Assembly: GCA_949373085.1 (NCBI GenBank)
Contig: CASICJ010000027.1
Coordinates: 19,961 to 83,960, forward strand
Length of the DNA: 64,000 bases
Source: an uncultured Verrucomicrobiales bacterium
GTDB taxonomy: Bacteria > Verrucomicrobiota > Verrucomicrobiia > Verrucomicrobiales > Akkermansiaceae
Direction of reading: 5' to 3'
Every line of letters starts with the position of its first letter. The first letter of the stretch is position 1. This document shows positions 62,100-64,000 of this stretch, piece after piece. The position numbers were made by a program, and so were the translations under genes. A model generated the notes under the pieces. That model did no database searches. It was not told the DNA's origin and saw only the letters and a list, made by a program, of their open reading frames with translations.

Positions 62100-63494
62100 A
62101 TGTTTAATCTTACGGTTCCCGCCCTAAAACATATTCCCGAACTTGACCCTGGATTTATGCCGGCCTCACTTTGGAATCAAGCATTCCGGGACAAATGTTC
62201 TGACGGGAACAGTCGCGAGATCAGGATTGCGATACTTCGCCCTGACGGAACGGGGACGATCCACACCGAGCGCATCTTAACGAACCTGGACAATGAATCC
62301 ACCATCCTCAACTTCCGACTCATTGAACGTGTTGTAAAATTCCTCCTCTGGAGCTGCGGCGGAACACGGATCGTGCTCGAAGACGCGCCTTCCCTAGCTC
62401 AAGCTCTCTCGGATCAGTATTGCAAAGGGGGCAAGCGTGACTTCGATGTCGATTACTCAGTTCGTTTTTTTGGCGAGACTTTGACTTTTTCATCGAAATC
62501 AACCGAAAGATTCCCCATCCCACGAGTCACTAAGAAATCTGAGAGCCAAATCGGACTGAAAGGAAATAGAATTGGCTTCGATCTTGGTGGATCCGACCGC
62601 AAATGTGCGGCGGTTATCAATGGCGAAGTCGTCTTTTCTGAAGAGGTCACATGGGACCCTTACTTTGAAAGTGACCCCGCATACCATCGAGAGGGCATTA
62701 TCGATAGCATCCGGCTCGCTGCTGCCCATCTTCCAAAAGTCGACGCCATTGGCGGATCAGCTGCCGGAGTCTATGTCGATAGTCAGGTTCGCGCTGCCTC
62801 ACTTTTCCGGGGCGTGCCCGATGAGCTTTTCGGTGAACATGTTGAAAATATTTTCTTTGATATCGCTGAAGAATGGAATGTTCCAATCCGAGTCGTGAAT
62901 GACGGAGACGTTACGGCCCTAGCTGGCGCAATGTCGCTGAATGACGGATGTGTCCTAGGCTTAGCAATGGGAACGAGTGCTGCCGCCGGATACGCTGATA
63001 CCAATTGCCGAATCACCCCTTGGATTTCCGAACTCGCCTTCGTGCCCATCGATTTTAGCGAAAACGCGGCCCAAGACGAATGGTCCGGTGACATCGGTTG
63101 CGCCGTTAATTATTTCAGCCAGCAAGCCGTTTCTAGACTCATCGAACCAGCCGGACTTAAAATCGACCCAGCTCTTGGAAAACCTGAAAAATTGATCTTA
63201 GTTCAAGAGGCGATGGAGGCTGGCGACGATAAAGCAGCTGTAATTTACCGAACCATTGGGGCTTATCTTGGCTACGCGATTCCTCAATTCGCGAGATTTT
63301 ACGACATCAGGCACATGCTTTTGTTGGGACGAGTTCTGACTGGAAAAGGTGGTGAACTCATTATTTCAAAAGCCGAGGAAGTGCTCCGTGACGAATTCCC
63401 CGAACTAGGGAAAAAGATTTCCCTGAGCACACCTGATGAAAAAATGAAGCGTCATGGGCAAGCCATCGCTGCTGCCAGCCTTCCCGAAATTTAA
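62100..63494 (+). CDS. ROK-family (sugar kinase-like) protein
   Basis: The 464-residue protein (start MFNLTVPALKHIPELDPGF at 62100) has an N-terminal extension of about 155 residues followed by the ASKHA kinase core: IGFDLGGSDRKCAAVINGEVVFSEEV, VDAIGGSAAGVYVDS, IRVVNDGDVTALAGAMSL and CVLGLAMGTSAAAGYAD. I see no ROK zinc cluster (CxCxxxGC). It could be a glucokinase-like enzyme or a non-enzymatic ROK relative. The extension is unusual for the family. Confidence 0.75.
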   Translation: MFNLTVPALKHIPELDPGFMPASLWNQAFRDKCSDGNSREIRIAILRPDGTGTIHTERILTNLDNESTILNFRLIERVVKFLLWSCGGTRIVLEDAPSLAQALSDQYCKGGKRDFDVDYSVRFFGETLTFSSKSTERFPIPRVTKKSESQIGLKGNRIGFDLGGSDRKCAAVINGEVVFSEEVTWDPYFESDPAYHREGIIDSIRLAAAHLPKVDAIGGSAAGVYVDSQVRAASLFRGVPDELFGEHVENIFFDIAEEWNVPIRVVNDGDVTALAGAMSLNDGCVLGLAMGTSAAAGYADTNCRITPWISELAFVPIDFSENAAQDEWSGDIGCAVNYFSQQAVSRLIEPAGLKIDPALGKPEKLILVQEAMEAGDDKAAVIYRTIGAYLGYAIPQFARFYDIRHMLLLGRVLTGKGGELIISKAEEVLRDEFPELGKKISLSTPDEKMKRHGQAIAAASLPEI

Positions 63495-63689
63495 GCGGGC
63501 CCGCAATACCAGCTTCGGGGACGTGAACCTTTATAAAAAGCATGGCAAAAGCGTGATTTGCCAAAGCAGCCCGACTTTTCGGAAACTTGCGGCAATTTCC
63601 CTAAAAACCAGTAATTAAGGCAAAGTTCATCCTTGCCAAAGCGTTGGTCGACTCCTAGCTTCCCCCTCGGAATTACAAATCCAGTTCTT

Positions 63690-63845
63690 ATGTCCAAACA
63701 CAACTCTCTTAAACGTAAAGGCGGCGCAACCGGTAAACGCTCAGTCATGAAGCGCTTTGAGCGCGTCAAGCTAATGAAAGAACGTGGCGATTGGAAAGAA
63801 GGGCAAAGCGCCATCGGTCTCCCAAAGACTAAGGCTGAAGGATAA
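63690..63845 (+). CDS. Small basic protein of the Verrucomicrobia/Chlamydia type
   Basis: The 51-residue very basic protein, MSKHNSLKRKGGATGKRSVMKRFERV..., matches the short lineage-specific basic protein known from Verrucomicrobia and Chlamydiae, thought to be ribosome-associated. The ORF-track start 19 codons upstream is not used. It is followed by a strong terminator at 63881 and the pseudouridine synthase gene. Confidence 0.85.
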   Translation: MSKHNSLKRKGGATGKRSVMKRFERVKLMKERGDWKEGQSAIGLPKTKAEG

Positions 63846-63880
63846 ACCCCGCCTACCACGGGTTACCCAATCTAAATTCT

Positions 63881-63911
63881 GGCGGGGCCATTTCTTGGTT
63901 CCGCCTTTTTT
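63881..63911 (+). terminator. Rho-independent terminator
   Basis: GGCGGGGCCA-TTTCT-TGGTTCCGCC forms a 10-bp stem (two G-U) followed by TTTTTT. Confidence 0.9.
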
Positions 63912-63917
63912 CTTGCC

Positions 63918-64000
63918 ATGAACCAACCCCAAGGAATCCGGCTTAATAAATACCTCGCTTCAGCAGGCGTAGGCTCACGCAGGGCATGCGACACCATGGT
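63918..64000 (+). CDS. S4-domain pseudouridine synthase, RsuA/RluB type (partial, 5' end)
   Basis: The last 83 nt encode MNQPQGIRLNKYLASAGVGSRRACDTM, the S4 RNA-binding start (RLNKYLAxAGVxSRRxxD) of RsuA/RluB/RluE-type enzymes that make pseudouridine in rRNA. The gene continues past the right edge, so the subtype cannot be told. Confidence 0.85.
   Translation, partial: MNQPQGIRLNKYLASAGVGSRRACDTM

Overview
The window looks like a chromosomal segment of a Verrucomicrobiota bacterium, probably order Verrucomicrobiales. Lineage signals seen in the sequence are a Verrucomicrobia/Chlamydia-type small basic protein (63690), a planctomycete-cytochrome/DUF1549/DUF1553 protein followed by a DUF1501 protein (56756-61176), secreted discoidin- and Ig-like proteins, and a 1457-residue DUF4175-like membrane/coiled-coil protein. 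No rRNA operon and no CRISPR array were seen.

Layout. 1-3740: two secreted discoidin-like proteins, one running off the left edge, a candidate minus-strand structured RNA, and an ankyrin remnant. 3879-9241: LptF-type permease, SulP transporter, NifU/IscU-like scaffold, HExxH peptidase and an esterase. 9796-17212 (minus): tRNA-Thr, MFS transporter, heme A synthase, PerM-type permease, ThiG, malate dehydrogenase and an SLC13/RCK permease. 17775-24064: a decayed integrative island in tRNA-Arg(TCT). It is bounded by a 43-bp direct repeat and carries iterated 11-bp AGGTTGGCCTT sites, a broken tyrosine integrase, and a small array of hypothetical genes separated by attC-like palindromes. 24113-33270: thymidylate kinase, a YqjD/YqjE-like envelope trio, two PilT-type ATPases (the second frameshifted), a frameshifted trpD, an ABC ATPase, and PilC- and PilB-type proteins. 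33344-33552: a 6S-like structured RNA ending in a terminator. 33574-50388: TPR protein, mnmE, hisC, ubiE, GNAT, MsbA-like ABC, L,D-transpeptidase-like protein, M1 peptidase, CBS/DRTGG pyrophosphatase, miaB and xerC. 50400-56414: a three-gene unit around the giant coiled-coil protein. 56756-64000: PSD1/DUF1501 pair, endo/exonuclease/phosphatase family protein, ROK protein, small basic protein and the start of an S4-domain pseudouridine synthase.

The most notable observation is miaB. The ORF track starts it at an internal Met, but the reading frame continues upstream through one TGA that sits exactly on the first conserved iron-sulfur Cys codon (KTYG-TGA-QMNERDSE). A perfect 7-bp hairpin with a GGT loop begins 19 nt after that TGA, with the loop 26 nt after it. 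These are the features expected of a selenocysteine codon with a bacterial SECIS element. A point mutation or sequencing error remains possible because two other core genes (pilT2, trpD) carry single-base indels.

Functional grouping is mostly housekeeping: envelope biogenesis (LptF, MsbA-like, L,D-transpeptidase-like, TPR), type IV pilus motors, tRNA modification (MnmE, MiaB), cofactor/amino-acid/respiratory metabolism (ThiG, HisC, TrpD, UbiE, CtaA), and secreted degradative proteins typical of marine or aquatic Verrucomicrobia.
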